Assembly (NCBI RefSeq): GCF_000524195.1
Contig: NW_020170391.1
Location: 1,114,938-1,178,937 of the forward strand
Source of the DNA: Echinococcus granulosus
Lineage: Eukaryota > Platyhelminthes > Cestoda > Cyclophyllidea > Taeniidae
Direction: 5' to 3'
Length of the DNA: 64,000 nucleotides
Below are positions 24,476-37,000 of the stretch, piece by piece. Positions within the stretch are counted from its first letter, which is position 1. Every line of letters starts with the position of its first letter. The translations under genes and the position numbers were made by a program. Under the pieces are notes generated by a model. That model did no database searches and was not told where the DNA came from. It was given only the letters and a program-made list of their open reading frames with translations.

Positions 24476-24604
24476 TGCTTGCTGGTTCAATACGACATTC
24501 AACGTCAGCAACCGATCAAGCATGTTCCAAATTAAACAAGTGCTTAAAGCTATGCAGTGACTCAACATGAGCAGCACCATAAACGGTACTTCGGCCCATA
24601 ATAT
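24476..24604 (+). repeat. Dispersed repeat family A, copy 2 (contiguous)
   Basis: Carries the left block (24476-24566) and right block (24571-24604) side by side, whereas copy 1 has them 1.7 kb apart. A minus-strand frame of 95 codons (24338-24625) covers it, without a motif I recognise. Confidence 0.75.
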
Positions 24605-24625
24605 GCTTTGCATTACTAGGGCCAT

Positions 24626-26430
24626 TGCCTAAATACTTCCTTAGTTTCTAGCAATGGTTTTTGAATTCATCGAAATTCCTAAGCTAAAATTTTTTGTTCA
24701 ATCACGTTATAATAACACAAAATATTGTGCCTTTAACCTCGTCAGAATTTTATGAGTTTCTTTTGATCAAAAATGTATTTGGTTATTGCGTTTGCTCAAT
24801 GGGCTTTGATATGATTTGTACAATCCATTTTTCTGGCATTCATTGCTAATATTCATAAATCGTTAGGGATTGAGTACTGACGAATTTACGCTCCACTATT
24901 GTGTTATCTGTCATTGAAGTATTTATTTTGTCTGTTTATTTGTTCCGACTTTTAATGTTTATGCTTAGTGCAGCTGGATGGTGTTCTCGTAAGCATGCGC
25001 GAATCCTCTCTCCACGTATGGTCACGCGGCGCAATACAAGCTTTGTAGCACCCTATAGGCTCGTACTACCTTTGTGTCAAGTATTTTAAGGTTTTCACTT
25101 ACAAATGGATTGGTTTTTTCTTCAGTTCCTTTTTTCGGAATGTCCGTTTTAGTAACACCGAAAAGAAGAGTTTAACAGCAGAGTCTTAATATGCTTATTT
25201 CCACCTAGCAAGTCTGTCAAAACTATTTCTTTGCCTCAGCTGCAACTTTTTCGTGCGATTCTAGAGTATTGTAAAATGTAGTGTCCATTTGAATTTTGTA
25301 TTAAATATTAGGAAAATTCTGTGAACTGGTTTTCTAATGATATCAAGGGAAGGTTTTTCAAATGCAATATTACCATCTCCATTCCATTAAGGTGACGCTC
25401 TGGGCTTCTTATTCTTATTTTTAATATGATGATTTAAACTAATTTTATCACTCCAAATTAGTTTTGGTTTGTCTTTAACTTTCTTAGGCGACTTGAGTGA
25501 AGAGCTTGAGGTTTGGATAACTACCTTGTCTACCGAAGGTTGGGCATGCTGAACTTAGGGACCCTATAGTATTAAATTTAATACTTTGATAAATATCATG
25601 AAATATGGTGATTTTTGTCATTAGTAAATTTACTTAGTGGTGTATCAGTCTACTCCAATTTCTTTTTGAAGCGTTTAACTTCGATTAAGCACAGTAGCAC
25701 AAATAGTGTCTTGGGGTAGTCGGTATCATTTTGTAATTTTTTTTAAAAGATAAATTAGCATACTATTGGCTATCCTTCGCCAAATGTAACTCATAATCTC
25801 TACATGAAAACAGGTCGTAATTACTTCCGAATTTAAGCATTAAAAACAATCATTTATCTTTTCCTCACTATTTTCTTCCACTAAAATCACATTTCTTTGA
25901 GAAATCCATTTGGAAATACAAAGCATTTTTTACTCCACTTAGTAAACGGGAAATTTTCATACGGTAAATTAATTAGCTCTGTAAAATGGGTCTGTATATT
26001 TGGATTTTGGTTTCTTGATGTACCCATTTATTTGGCAAAAACAATTTTTTAATTTTCTCATTATTAAGCAAAACATGTTCATAATTTAGATACTTACCCG
26101 ATCTTACTACAGAAAACTGTGGGGCTATTCACCGTATCACTAATCGCCCATGTGTGGTGAGCCCCATTGGTAAGTACATCTACTTCGCTGTATAAATTAT
26201 CCTTTCGTCCTAAATACGAAATTAACATACTATTTTACTAAAAAACCAGATTGCTAGATATAATTTTAGTGGAGAAATCTTAGATTTATAAGCATTAATC
26301 ATCATCTATTAAGACAGGTACCTGGAATGGTAAGGAGTTGTATTTGTACTCCCAGATACACAGGTCTAACCAACGATGCGGATACACATTACACATTACT
26401 TTTAAGCTCATTGAAAGCAACATAGTCTAA
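24626..26430. other. AT-rich gene-free stretch
   Basis: Nothing recognised. Only a short frame at 24901-25089, of no recognised family. Confidence 0.55.
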
Positions 26431-26436
26431 GAAAAA

Positions 26437-27161
26437 TTGAGAAGTAGCTGCTCATCATGGAGTGCAAACAAAAGTTGTGTAGTAGACAAGCCCGCTATCC
26501 ACGTGGTAGTGGACGGTGCGTGGAGAGACTGCGCCCTAATGAAAAGTTTAAGCTGCCTTGCACTGTTGGGGGACTTAATCCATCGTGACTGTTGGCGTGG
26601 TAAAATTCCTTTTCTTGTACGTTTAAGACAGAGGTATCAGTGCCCAAATTTTGCACATGGGTGCAAATTGTCATGGTGTAGTACTTGTCGGTGGTCGACT
26701 ATTTGAAGCGATTAAGTTCGTTGCATGCGACCAAGCTTCCGTAATTATAGTCGATGCTGGCATTGCCAAGTCGTCACATAAGTGTTAATTTGGGTCTTTT
26801 CAAGTCCATATCTTGAGTCCTGCGAACGTATTTTTACCAATGCTGTGCAAAGTTCTACAAATATTAGTAGTTCTTCTATTTTTAAAACTAGTTATAGTGT
26901 GCTGTCACTTTACTGAAATTTTGTCTTAAAATTGTCTTTTTACGAAGAGCATAGGCTCTTTAATCGGATCAACGGGTGTAGTCGAAATGTGAGGCACAAT
27001 CGTAGGTGCCTGTTATTCTGCCCTTAAGAATGTGTGCGACGCAATCATGAATTTACTATACCCGAAAGAGGACTACCAGCCTCTCTGTGACTTCTTATTT
27101 GAATATTTAGTTGGAAAATTTGGTCCATCTAAAAAAAATCATCATGGGTTTCATCCCTAGT
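26437..27161 (+). pseudogene. Coding-like fragments, unidentified, probably decayed
   Basis: A GC bump in AT-rich sequence with successive plus-strand stretches of protein-like composition in different frames. One is a 90-codon frame at 26437-26706. A second, about 26630-26788, contains ILHMGANCHGVVLVGGRLFE and VIIVDAGIAKSS. A third, about 26983-27161, contains VGACYSALKNVCDAIMNLLY and CDFLFEYLVGKFG. No clean splice pairs connect them and I do not recognise a family. They could be frame-shifted remnants of one gene or short exons of a real one. Confidence 0.3.
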
Positions 27162-27921
27162 GAAGCTCGACTCCTTTATCCCTTGATTTTTCGGTTAAGA
27201 CTATGAAATAATTGTGGTGTATCGGTTTGCCCTTCATCGTGGCTTTGAGTTTATCAAAAGACCTTAAGAATATTATGGTTTAAGTAGGCATAGAAAAACG
27301 TTAATCTACTAATGAGAAATCCGCTGTGATCAATAAATAATCCTTATTGGGGTGCAATAGGTAAATTAATTTTAATAGTTTTAATTCACCTTTAATGTTT
27401 GTACTGAATACATTATGCAGAATGGCTTCTTGATTCAACAAAACTCTGAGTTTTTTAACTTGGACTCTATTGTTTAAGTTGATTGACCAAAAAGTCTAGT
27501 CGACTATCCCTTACAAAAAATATCCGAAGTGTGAAATTGGAAATTATTCGCATTTTTAAATTAGTTGGGCTATTTTATGAAGAGTGGACTCTGAAACTTA
27601 ACAATTTTTCAGGTTTTTTACCATTACTTTTCCATAAAGAGCAATGCAGTGTTTTTAATTTGTGGAAAATACCCATGCATCTAATCCCCTAATAATGTAC
27701 CCCTAAGTGCTAAGGACCGTATAAACTGTTCACGCAATTATGCGATCATCCGTCATCTAGGTGCTTTATAGGCCAATTTAAATAGGCCATCGATGATACC
27801 ATAGTGATAAATGAGGGATCAGACATTGAACAAGTCACGAATAGTCACCTATAGTGCTCCATCTCACTATTATCAGTGCTGTCGACCTAACCAGCCTCGG
27901 ATCGGAGAGTACGCAAGATTT

Positions 27922-28480
27922 TTAGCTAATCGTGGACTGTAGACACAAGCGAGATTGAAATCTGAGCTCTACGTGGTCGGGTGATCCTCCGTCCATGCCT
28001 CCTGAATAGAGCCCTTTCAGAACCCCCTTGACTACCGCCTTGATAGAAATGCCGATGTCAACGTCAAATGGGGAGACGGCGGTAAGAAAACTCCAGGCGA
28101 GATCCAAGGCAGATAGAAACAGCAAGGATGGTAGAGTTGTTCTTACACAGAAGAAAATATATTGCCTCATTTTGGATTGATGTCTAGTCCCCATAGTGAA
28201 TATCTTCCACGAGGCACAATAATCTGCGAACTCGAGACAGATGTGAGACTAGTGTAGTCAGCTTCGTGAACAAGTTGCGCGATCACGGTCTCAGAGGGAT
28301 CAGATGGAAGTTTTCAACAATTTACTTCTCCATACGGAAGAAGAGAGAATAAAAAGTGGACAGATGCATCCTCCTAAAGTTGATGCCAGCGCGGCTCCAA
28401 GGGCACAGCAGCTGAAAGGATCTCCCACATCATCTCGACTGTTATAGCAATTACAGCATTAGGAAGTGATTTTCATGAGG
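27922..28480 (-). pseudogene. Coding-like fragments downstream of the decayed block
   Basis: Minus-strand stretches in changing frames. Near 28460-28302 one reads CCNCYNSRDDVGDPFSCC, a cysteine spacing that recalls the large extracellular loop of tetraspanins (CC...PxSCC), though only weakly. Near 28312-28167 another reads SETVIAQLVHEADYTSLTSV, then IIVPRGRYSLWGLDINPK and stop. A third is a 90-codon frame at 28194-27922. No consistent splice sites join them. They may belong to the same dead gene as 29010-29810. Confidence 0.3.
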
Positions 28481-29009
28481 CAGTCTTCACTACCACCTTA
28501 AAGAAGCATCGATTTAGTTCAAAACTGGCCTAAACGGGACTTGCTTTATTAGTTCATGCGGAATATACCGAGTTTTTCAGGCAGTATTTTCAATCATGTC
28601 GACCACTTTAGGTAATCAATCCTGCAGAAGAATTTCACAGCTTCGTAAGAAGAAAACACTGGGAAGGAGGAGGGAATGAGGAGCAAAGGATATCAAATTC
28701 TTTATTCATCTCACTAGTTTTGCATACCAGTGGCACATTTAAGCGTTGCGAATCTAGCATAATCTGAGAAACTTCGGTCTTCTGAAAAAAGCACAACTAT
28801 AAGCACGCGGTGATGTGTTTCCTCATTCGATTTGGTACTGAAGAGTTTTGTCAGACTGAAACACAGAAGATAAAAGGTACTCATGAAATCTTGTTGTTAT
28901 CTATGATCTTTAACAAAAGCAAGAAAAAATCATAGGAGTTACTCGTGGCAATTTGCAGCCTGAAGTGAGATATTGCAACGTCCTCTGACTTCTCTTGGAG
29001 CTGCAATTT

Positions 29010-29810
29010 TTAATTCCTCTTTCCTTCAACTGACACATTCTTTGAGTCGTCATTTACCGTCTGTGCTGGTGGAAAAGGGTTCTCTGGTGGAAGTAAGAAC
29101 CTCCTGTTGTAAGACCAGATACCATTGTTCGTGAACATGTAGTAGTCTAGATGAAACGTACAACATTCCAACAGGCAAGTGTTCTCAAATTTAGCATGTA
29201 GGCTAGGGAGGATCTTCTGAACGTACGCCAAAGATTCCTTTTGCTTAGAGTGGTGTGAACCCGATCGCAAAGTTACTAAAGAAGGATTTGATAGTGACCT
29301 CAGGCGACACTACTTCTTCAACATCCAAACCTTGTAATCTTTTAAGGAGCCTGGAGACGATCTCCAGGTCAGCGTAGTGTAGTCGACGACCTCCAGAAGA
29401 CAGTGATTCATTCGAAACCTCATTTTGGGTTTCTCATATGAAGTGACGAAGGGATGAAGGTGTTCTGTCAGCAAACTGTCTACCTCGCTGGCTGTTAAAG
29501 TGGAAGGCATCCTGACCCGAACGTGAATGAGCAGTTCCAGTTTTTTTCTGAAGTCCATTCAGGCACACCAAATGGTTGCCAAGACCAATCCTGCCAATGA
29601 TGTACGGTGGAAAATCTTCGTGAGTTGAACCACTTCATCCGGATACTGCTATAGTAGTGGCAGAACGCGATCCTGACAACGACACCAATTGGTGTCCTAA
29701 CCATTACTGCTGCTACTCTTGATAATTTCAGTAGGCAGTGCCGGGCACTTGTCAGACTCCTGAACAAACAACTTTTCAAGGTCCACCTTTCTTAAAGTGA
29801 TATTTGACTA
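29010..29810 (-). pseudogene. Decayed reading frame of about 260 codons
   Basis: Read in a single minus-strand frame from about 29805 to 29010, the sequence looks protein-coding but is broken by four nonsense codons: one after a serine run near 29703, one near 29650, a TGA just before the methionine at 29558 and a TAG near 29310. Far more stops would be expected in non-coding sequence of this composition. Coding-like segments include YPDEVVQLTKIFHRTSLAG, STLTASEVDSLLTEHLHPF, LEVVDYTTLTWRSSPGS, HAKFENTCLLECCTFHLDYY and NNGIWSYNRRFLLPPENPFP. I do not recognise the protein. The steady frame argues for nonsense decay of a processed copy or exon rather than chance. Confidence 0.45.
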
Positions 29811-29829
29811 TCAAAAATTTCTAGGAAAA

Positions 29830-32500
29830 GGGAAATACCAGATGTAAATAGCACTTTTTGGATGGCCTTCTGCGAATCCACTCACAGACATTAGTTCAAT
29901 CATCAAGTCTAAGGGAAAGGATCTGACTGGTCAGGGATATTCGGCAGGCAAATCAGTCACGAGAAAGATCGGAAGAATAGTGCAATGAAAGATTTAATCC
30001 AAGCTGCAAAGAGATTAGTTATCCCATGGGCATCGGGAGACTTTAGGTTTCGGCAGCATTGAATTAAGCAGTGAGTTTACCCAAAGAGTGCTGCAACAGA
30101 CAATGAGTCGTCACAACTCTGGACGACATCTAATCTGCCGAACAGCTGTGATGTAAGGAAAAATAGCATAATTAGGTATAATGGATTCTTGTTCCTTAGT
30201 TTTGGAACTTTCTTCAAAATCTAAAGCATCGACTTTATAACTCACCTTCCGCACATTAATTTAAGCTAATTTCAGTTCGCGTTTTGGTAATTTCTTCGGC
30301 ATACAGGTGATGAGAGGTACGTCTTTGCAGTCACACTCTACTAACAATCGTATACTCCTCCGGATGCGAACTTAGGGATGGTAAAGGCGTTATAGAGAAC
30401 AGACTACTAAAATGACTGTTAATCTGGCTAATTTCGAGTTGGACTTGTGAGGTATTATGGTACAGCGCGGGAAATTAGCAGCAGTAGGCTAAACGTACTA
30501 CGACGGTGGACAACAAAAAATCTAAGTGGAAGACAGCATTCATTCGGTTCATACAGTAATTATACAACTGTCAACAGAAAACTTACGGCCAGGTGGGCGA
30601 GCGTACCTTACGTATCAGCGGTAGCAACATCAACAGTGGCAATTCGAATGTGGATTAGTAAAAGGGAATGGGTCAACAGTAGTGATATGAGTGCGCCTTA
30701 GTAGTAGTAGTGGTAATTTAGACAATGGTGACAAAAATTTAAAAAAAGGAGGCATAAGTATGCAAAAATATGCATCAACAACCGATGATAGTTTCCACTA
30801 TCTTTTTTAACGATTTTAACAAAAATCCTTTATAGGCACTTTATTCTGTTCAATTTACTTTTAAATATGTTGGTTTTTAAGACTAATCTAGTGTAATATA
30901 TTTTATGATGATTAACAGCTAATTTTCACTGATATGCATAATCTATTATTCCAGATAACCATTGTTTAAATTAACAATACGAAGGCCTTTTGTTTTATTT
31001 GTGATCCCAACTACGGCTTATACAGAGCTGGTCCCACTCGGTCATGACCAAAGGTTTTTAGTTTTGCTTTTTACAACCTTATTTTGTGTGGCATCAGCTT
31101 TGAAAGCTTGAGAAAGTTTCAAGATACCAAAAAATAACAGCGAAATTACGTTTTTACTGACGAATTTCAGGGATGTTTACAGTCTCTATAAAATGAATTT
31201 TTTACTTGAAACTGGCCGCTGTGTCGTGAAAACTGAGCGCACTTTAATTACACATGGTCATGTATTTTTACCTTGACCAAAACTTGACATTACATCTGAT
31301 TTATATGAGGGATTTGTATACGCAATGCGAACTGTTAAAAATCCTAGCTATGGCGTGGCAGTAAACCATGCCTGAACAACTGTTCTGTCCCATTTGACAA
31401 ATAATCTGATTTCAGGAGCCATTAATGAGGGGTCCTACTTCCTACATGGGACAAAAGGTAATAATACTCGAATTTATGCTTCTAAACCTGCTGAAAAATC
31501 GCATCTTCGTGTCACATTTAAAGCCGTGTGTGGTCATTTCTAAAAAAACTGATGAAGCTATTTCAGTTACCCGAAAATCGATCAATTTGGATTACGTGGG
31601 ATGATTTTTGGAACAAAATCAATTAGTTGCCCCGGCAACGGGGCTGTTTTCATTTACAGTATAAACGCTTGGTGAATCTGCTCTCTAAGATGAGTATGAA
31701 GCATGACCCAACTAACGTCAATTTATTTTATAATTAACGATAAAGTAAAATGGTTTGTGCCACATATAAACGATGCTTTACAGCCATTTATCTATATTTC
31801 AAATGTGTTTTAAGACTGGCAGTTATATGACTCTCTTTGCTGGGTGCTTGGACTTTGACTCTGCAGCATTTAGTTGTTTAGCATTTATGAGACAAAATTA
31901 ATCTGAGCCGAAAGGTAATGCACCTTCTCACCACTAGAGAGGCGTTAAACATTTCCGAATACCTCAAAAACTGATGAAATTCGTTCCAGGGTATTTACTA
32001 AAACAATTCATTACTTATTTCATCAGTGTAAATTTACCATCCGGTGGTTTTCCACCCTTCTTCAGCATTTGTCACTTGAATCTTGTGCATTTGGGGGGAA
32101 TGTAAGCAAAAGAATGTAAAGTACTTACTTTATTTAATTCAAAAGGTCAACTTAGTTTCTTCACGAAAAAATCTTCATGAACTGCTCTTCACTCTTTTTC
32201 GGAAATCGAAAAATGCCTTTTGACCATGATTCATTCAAAAACAATCCTATTGAACTTAATAGCATTTGAATACAAATTGAGTGTGGATATGTTGCACGGT
32301 GAATAAAAAGTGGTGGAATCAAGATATTCGGTCTCTTTTTTATTCAAATCATTTTAAGCAAGTTTGTATTACTAAACACGTAAGGTTCACAATTCTGCAA
32401 AAAGTGTTCAAATTAAACCTCACCCTCACATCGCATCCGTCCGTGGCTAAAATCAACGTTGAGCATAGGGTTTGGTATTTTGGTCATTTTTAATCACTTA
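29830..32500. other. AT-rich gene-free stretch
   Basis: No recognised gene. A plus-strand frame at 30447-30701 (84 codons) lacks any motif and has no splice framing. Confidence 0.5.
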
Positions 32501-32512
32501 TTTTCCTTCCAG

Positions 32513-32650
32513 CTAGACTTACGAGACAGCGCTACGTTTCCTATTCAGTCGGCCACCTTTAGCAGGAGCAACGTTTCCACCCAACTTTGTAGTGTTTGCC
32601 GGTCGGTGGTCTTGCAAAAATGCAAATGCCCAATTGAACCAAAAAACTAG
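32513..32650 (+). CDS. Exon-like island, possible terminal exon, unidentified
   Basis: A strong acceptor (TTTTCCTTCCAG ending at 32512) is followed by an open frame to TAG at 32648-32650, 45 codons, with a cysteine-rich end (LCSVCRSVVLQKCKCP). The opposite strand is also plausible: it reads DHRPANTTKLGGNVAPAKGG and NRKRSAVS and ends at a perfect GTAAGT donor (32522-32517). Strand is therefore undecided. I found no partner exon that settles it. Confidence 0.3.
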   Translation, partial: LDLRDSATFPIQSATFSRSNVSTQLCSVCRSVVLQKCKCPIEPKN

Positions 32651-33223
32651 GATCTTAGGGAAGCCATAGATCACAAAGGTATGAAAACTCAAGAAAATTT
32701 TCTTTTTTGACTTTATAAAATACAGACAAGTCACGGGTATCGTCCCAGTTTCATTAATAATGCTGAAAGCAGACTAGCCTTATAGCAGCTTGCCTTTGTA
32801 AAAATATACAATATCTGCATGAAACGTATTTATGTTTATTTGGTTGACTTCAATGTTTGTAGCGAATGAAATTAAAACATCACTAGTCTGTGCGGTGTAC
32901 GGGAACACTGAAGCATTGGTCATTTCATTGCAACAACCACTGCTGAGCCTGAATATATTTGATGGTAAGATTTTTTTGCTATTTAGTGCTTCTTTTCATT
33001 CTTTTTAAATTTCTTTGAATGAACCTGCTTATGCTCTGTGAGGGAACAATAAATTACACCACTTTATTACTTCCGAAAAATCTTCAGTCCATTTTGGTAC
33101 CAACCTAGAAACATTATTTTTATATTATAATAATATTCTAGCCTTTTCTAAGCTACACAGCAGCATATTTGTTTATCATTTAAGTGGTCCCAAAGAATAT
33201 TCAGGAGACTTTTAAAGCGGTCA

Positions 33224-33575
33224 TCAAGAATCATCATACAGGATTACACTATAGTTAACAAACATGCAAATAAGTAAATAAGCAAACTCTGTTAGTCTTC
33301 CAAAAAAATTGTGATATTTGTTTGTTGTCATTCGCCATCCGCCGCATTTCCAGAGTGCACGCAGCTCATCCACAGTCGCCATTCCCAAGCTCATGTAGGT
33401 AAAATCGATGGCCAATCGATGCAACTTGGGGGACTCTGCGGTCGCCTTTGTGGACGAACGCGGCTAAGATATCGATTGGTGCCTTGACAAATTCGTGGCT
33501 TCGCCTTCAGCATCATCTGCAAAAAGGCCAGTTGAAATTCTTACCGAACTTAGGTGCTCGCGTGTTCTTATGGTT
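33224..33575. other. GC-richer exon-like island, strand undecided
   Basis: A patch of clearly different composition in AT-rich surroundings, open in several frames. Minus: LHRLAIDFTYMSLGMATVDE and LRALWKCGGWRM, with a TGCAG acceptor at about 33517. Plus: a 45-nt candidate exon between TTTCCAG and GTAAAA (about 33353-33399), followed by a frame reading PLWTNAAKISIGALTNSWLR. No family recognised. Confidence 0.25.
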
Positions 33576-33599
33576 TTTCTGTAGCTGGTTCTGTTAGTT

Positions 33600-36500
33600 T
33601 TCCTTTTCGTTTATTTATTCAACTGGCTGCATGTGCGCATTTAGCTTTTTGTAGGTGAAAATTATCCTTGTTATTTTTAGCAAAAAGGAATGAGATAAAC
33701 TTCTTCTTACCACTTTGATTTGGATGGAGTAGCTAATTTCTCTTTTTTTTTATTTTATTGCATTTTAGGCAGAGGCGAATCAATCGGATCACGTGTTATG
33801 CAACGATGCATGTAAACCAAGTTGGGATGCACACGATCACACCTTAGCCTACACTGTTGATTAATTTTTTTTAATTTTATATGGTAGCTAGTAAGGAGTG
33901 TGAGATAAATTGATCTACTAAAGATCCGTAACCTCTATCACTTTATACCTTGAGTTGGTTAGTGTGCCGATGCAGGTGAGCCATTCATTGCAGTTACTTA
34001 TGCATTTTCTAAATTTCCAATAAATTTGAGGTATACAGGTATCATTTTAATGGATTTACCTATTAAATAGACTTGTTGCAGCCAATAAAATAGCACCAAT
34101 GTTCTTAGCAGAAATCAGCAACATTTCCGTCTTCTACATCATGCCACTCCGTTCAACCAAAGTCGTTACATTTAATCCCACCTATTTATAGAATGTTTTT
34201 TCTAATAAGAACACTATTGAGCTGAAGTGTCAGGTAGGTTTACTCCCCCCAATGATAGCATTGTAATTAAAGCCGCAGCCTAATTAAAAGGGTCCGAGTG
34301 ACTCCAGGGGTCAGGGACAGGAAGTTGACACCAAAATTTTCCATTTCCATCAGCTTTTGTTGTCAATCAATTGATTTTTTTGGCGTCTAGCTAGTTCACG
34401 ACATAACCTGATGGCGCAGTGTGCCTGGTTTTCAGAAAGAGAGGAATTTCGGAAATCTGGTACCTCCATGCAGACCCTCCAAAGCCCCATAAGCTTGTGT
34501 AGTTAAAGAAAAAAGTGCTAGATGGTCTGGCAACCAACTAGCACTTTTCTCGATAAAATAGTAAACTATAAATTAATTTCAATTTCGTTTGCCACATGCA
34601 TTGAATTGTCATTTTCGCTCTCCTTATGTTAAAAACTGACCTGCGATCCAGGAGGGGCATATGAGTTCTGTTACATTCAGTCTGTGGTGTGAAGAGATGG
34701 AAAGATTCATAATTTTCTGCGTAAGTTTGGTCAGTAGTTTAGGCATCGAGACGCGGATGATTTTAAAAAATTGTGGAATTTGAAGATGTTAATAGAACCT
34801 TTTTCCTCTAATTTTTATGGCTTTTAAGCTATTAATCACAGCAAAACCTAACGGCAATTGTTTCTCACAAAATTACATTGGTTCGATTGTTTCGGTTCGT
34901 TTGGAACTTAAAATTAGATCGAAATTTGATTTTGCATATAATTATGGAATTGCGATTTGATTAAAAGTAGCAACATGCTTGCCTCTATCTACAGAAACCC
35001 ACAATAAAATTGCCGTTTTGGGGCAATTTTATGAGTTTGGGTGTCCAATCTATACTTGGAATTGGCGGATATAGCTAAACTCAAGTTAAATACAATTTTT
35101 GTACATCTACTTTAAAGTATAAATAAGGTGCTGGAAGTGTTCTCACCTGTACGTGATTTATGCATAAAAAACCGCAATTCAAAAGCCCCCAAAAACTACA
35201 AGTCACTAAGACAAAAAGTGCGTATGGTTTGGGAAGTATTAACACCTTTTTGCGTCTAAACATTTTGCGATAGTATTTCCACAGCTATTCATTATTAATG
35301 ACCAGCTTACAGATCGTCGCGAAGCACAACGCAATTGCCTTATAGATGTGAGGTAGCACATCTCTTTTTCTCTCATCACTTATTCCTTTGAGCGTAAGCA
35401 TAACAATCCACTGTCCAATATTTCTCGTTAAAACAGGGTAAGTTGTTTAAACTACAAGGCATTGTGTTGCCTCCGAAACAGGTGAATGGAACTCCACCAA
35501 ATTTCCAAGCACATTTCGTTAGTCAGTACTTCTCTTCTCATGGTTGCATTTTTCCCCTTTTCATGATCTTTTTAATTGTGCGTTTTTATTTATTGTAGCC
35601 CCCTTTACGCAGGGGTAAGAGGAATTGTGTTTGCTTTGAAATGAGGGGACGAAATGCAAGCTGTTCATTCAAAAGTACTCAAAGATTCAAAAATTATTTT
35701 TAAGGAGGTTTAGAGCTAACCTTCACTTTTCTTTTGGAAAATATGATTAATCCACTATTAGCCCCCTCAGGTTTGACAGGTGCCATATCTAGAAATAATT
35801 AACCCATCGGCCAACGCAATTAGCCGCGAACTATTATTGGTCCGGTTTATCAAGGTCATTTCCAGCCTTGAAGCCAAAATCCTTAAAAAATACCGGCAAT
35901 ATTCTGACTACCAACCTGTCTACACTCAGATGGCTATGTGAGTTTTATTTTTTACGTAAATAACCTGGAAATAAGCCTGACTTCGTCACAATATTTGAGA
36001 AACTCAACAAACAAAAATAAATTGCTGTGCGTAAAGAGGGTAGGTTAGATCAAATCGTTTGAATCCTGTCCAGATGTATGAATTCCTGAATTAATTTTCA
36101 AAAAGGTGTATCCTTTAGATAAAGCTGCAAATATTGTCAAAAGTAAATTTAGGAAATTCCTGCTAATGGATATCTATTCATTAAAATTGTCTCGAAGTTT
36201 GTGGGCCATCGCAATAAATTTCTTCATCTTTTTTGCGTCAAAAATTTGCTTAAATGATTAATTTGCAGTTGCATATTCATATTTAGACTCGTGAAGTATG
36301 CCTTGTTTGCTGGTAACACATGAATAAGGAATTCATGAACAGTAATAGTCCTCTGATAATCATAGAAGTAGGCTCTCAGATCCTGAACATAATTACCCTA
36401 GTTTGTATAGAATAACCAAAGTGGGAAACGCAAACTTTTTACTGCCATCATTGAGCACTTCAGACATTTCATTCATCCTGTAAATTTGGAAGATCTACTA

Positions 36501-37000
36501 CTGCTTTTAATTTGGAAGGGTTACAAAAGTACATACCGATTCATGTGAAGTAAACGAGGCATCAAGTTTCTTCACTAAGCCACATAAAATGTCTTACCGT
36601 TTATTTTATGACTGCAGTCTTAATTTTAGCTAGCCCAGTGCATCAACGTGTCAAAAGTGATTTTGTGGCATCAATATCTTCCAGCATAATCCCCATGTTA
36701 ATATGTTGCATTTTTGGATCCAATTTAACATTGCGATAAACTCGGACCTTAAAATATTCATTAATGGCAATGAACGAAATTTTTTCAATAATTGATTAAA
36801 AGCGTTTTAATTACTAATTTTAATAAGATCCTAATAAATGCATCGTTTGTGTTGCTAGAACGGCACCATGTCCAGTGTTTGAGCCGAGCCAAGAGCATAC
36901 TCGAAGTGAACTAAGTACGCATGTAGAACAAACTGCTTAGGTTTGAGTTAACCGAAGCACATTTCCCTGGTAGGTGGTGGAACACAGCCTTGTCACTTCC
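33600..37000. other. AT-rich gene-free stretch
   Basis: I see nothing coding here; open frames are at chance length. Confidence 0.55.
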
